A stretch of 6,270 nucleotides of DNA from Synergistaceae bacterium. Its GTDB lineage: Bacteria; Synergistota; Synergistia; Synergistales; Synergistaceae. The stretch covers positions 1 through 6,270 of the forward strand of contig JAISQP010000058.1 in the NCBI GenBank assembly GCA_031274115.1, given 5' to 3'. A program made the translations under genes and the position numbers. Below, piece after piece: positions 5,297 to 6,270 of the stretch (positions are counted from its first letter, which is position 1; the number at the start of each line of letters is the position of its first letter). The notes under the pieces are model-generated. The model worked only from the letters and a program-made list of their open reading frames with translations. It was not told where the DNA came from and searched no databases.

Positions 5297-6270
5297 ATGT
5301 CAAGTCCGGACAGAAATATCGCTCTTGAGATGGTTCGCGCCACAGAGGCCGCGGCCATGTCCGCCAGCAGGTGGATGGGGCGCGGGGACAAGAACGGGGT
5401 GGACGGCGCGGCGGTCAACGCAATGCGGTTCGTGCTGAACACGGTTCAGATGGATGGAGTGGTGGTGATAGGCGAGGGCGAGAAGGACTGCGCGCCGATG
5501 CTCTTCAATGGAGAGCGGCTCGGCCGCGGGGATGATCCGAAGGTGGATATCGCCGTGGACCCGGTCGATGGAACGAGGCTTACCGCGCTCGGGCTCCCAA
5601 ACGCCGTGAGCGTCGTCGCTTTCGCTGAGCGTGGAACGCTTTACGACCCCAAGCATATTTTCTACATGGAGAAGATCGCCACCGGTCCGGCTTCGGCCGG
5701 CGCGATCAACATAAACGCCCCTATTTCCGACAACATAAAATCTGTCGCGAAGGCGCTGGGCAAGAGAGTCGAGGACGTGACGGTAGTCGTCCTCGACAGG
5801 CCAAGGCACGAAAACATCATTCGCGAGGTTCGCGAGGTGAGCGCGAGGATAAGGCTTATAATGGACGGAGACGTCGCGGGCGCTCTTTCGACCTGCAAGT
5901 CTGACTCCGGCATAGATCTGCTCCTCGGCATAGGAGGGTCGCCGGAGGCCGTTATCACCGCTTGCGCAATCAAGTGCGTCGGCGGAAACATGCAGTGCAA
6001 GCTCTGGCCCCGAAACGAGGAGGAGACGAATATTTGCCGCGAAAACGGCATGGACCTGAACAAGATCCTCACGCTGGACGACCTCGTGGCAAGCGACAAC
6101 GTTTACTTTGCAGCTACCGGAGTCACCGACGGCGACTGGCTGAGCGGGGTGAAATACGTCGGAGACACGATAAAGACGTCATCGCTCGTAATGCGTTCGA
6201 TAAGCGGTACCATACGCTATATCCACGCCGAACACAAATACAGGAAGCTCGATATGCTCGGCGACGTCAA
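5297..6270 (+). CDS. glpX: Class II fructose-1,6-bisphosphatase GlpX, 5' part
   Basis: The frame is open to the end of the window, giving 324 residues; the E. coli protein has about 336, so only a short C-terminal piece is probably missing. GlpX removes the 1-phosphate of fructose-1,6-bisphosphate in gluconeogenesis, using divalent metal; some members also act on sedoheptulose-1,7-bisphosphate. Hallmarks are the RNIALEMVRATEAAAM start (6-21), RWMGRGDK (25-32), VVVIGEGEKDCAPML (55-69), the metal-binding VDIAVDPVDGTRLTA (83-97), RPRHE (168-172), MDGDVAG (189-195), GIGGSPEAV (211-219) and ATGVTDGDWL (273-282). The acidic metal ligands of the GEGE and DPxDGT motifs are intact. The segment between about 233 and 256 is shorter than in E. 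coli GlpX. The ATG at 5297 has GAGGGGGG (5278-5285) 11 bases upstream. It follows purB by 29 bases with no terminator, so co-transcription is likely. Confidence 0.95.
   Translation, partial: MSSPDRNIALEMVRATEAAAMSASRWMGRGDKNGVDGAAVNAMRFVLNTVQMDGVVVIGEGEKDCAPMLFNGERLGRGDDPKVDIAVDPVDGTRLTALGLPNAVSVVAFAERGTLYDPKHIFYMEKIATGPASAGAININAPISDNIKSVAKALGKRVEDVTVVVLDRPRHENIIREVREVSARIRLIMDGDVAGALSTCKSDSGIDLLLGIGGSPEAVITACAIKCVGGNMQCKLWPRNEEETNICRENGMDLNKILTLDDLVASDNVYFAATGVTDGDWLSGVKYVGDTIKTSSLVMRSISGTIRYIHAEHKYRKLDMLGDV

Noticed and set aside
5300..5809. 169-residue minus-strand frame opposite glpX
   Set aside because: glpX is clearly coding on the plus strand here; the antisense frame is His/Arg/Val-rich filler.

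Overview
The window is a stretch of bacterial chromosome with all five genes on the + strand: ricT-like (3' part) – ftsY – unknown gene – DUF4416 gene – purB – glpX (5' part). It is GC-rich, yet AGG/AGA and ATA codons are common. That codon habit, a short FtsY made of little more than the NG core, a DUF4416 gene next to purB, and a RicT-type PSP1 protein all point away from Proteobacteria and towards a deep-branching or anaerobic lineage. Synergistota is my best guess, but it rests on impression of family content and not on any search. There are no tRNAs, rRNAs, CRISPR arrays, transposases or phage genes.

Bases 1-3032 form a first block. An incomplete PSP1/RicT-family protein ends at 945. After a 106-base gap comes ftsY (1052-1987), the receptor for the signal recognition particle. 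A gene of unknown function (1974-3032) overlaps the end of ftsY by 14 bases, so the two are probably translationally coupled. Its protein has a possible PAS-like middle and a charged, Pro/Ala-rich tail. A perfect 21-bp inverted repeat begins 15 bases after its stop codon and probably marks the end of this transcript, although it has no T tract.

Bases 3033-3288 are the only sizeable intergenic region. They hold the inverted repeat, then an AT-rich stretch with two small GC-rich dyads and an extended -10-like promoter near 3258-3266. This is the likely start of the second block.

The second block runs from 3289 to past the window end: a DUF4416 protein, purB (adenylosuccinate lyase, overlapping by ATGA) and, 29 bases later, glpX (class II fructose-1,6-bisphosphatase, cut by the window end). 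It therefore pairs a purine-synthesis enzyme and a gluconeogenesis enzyme with a conserved protein of unknown role. The window looks like ordinary core genome. The less explained parts are the unknown gene coupled to ftsY, the DUF4416–purB coupling, the long inverted repeat and the structured promoter region.
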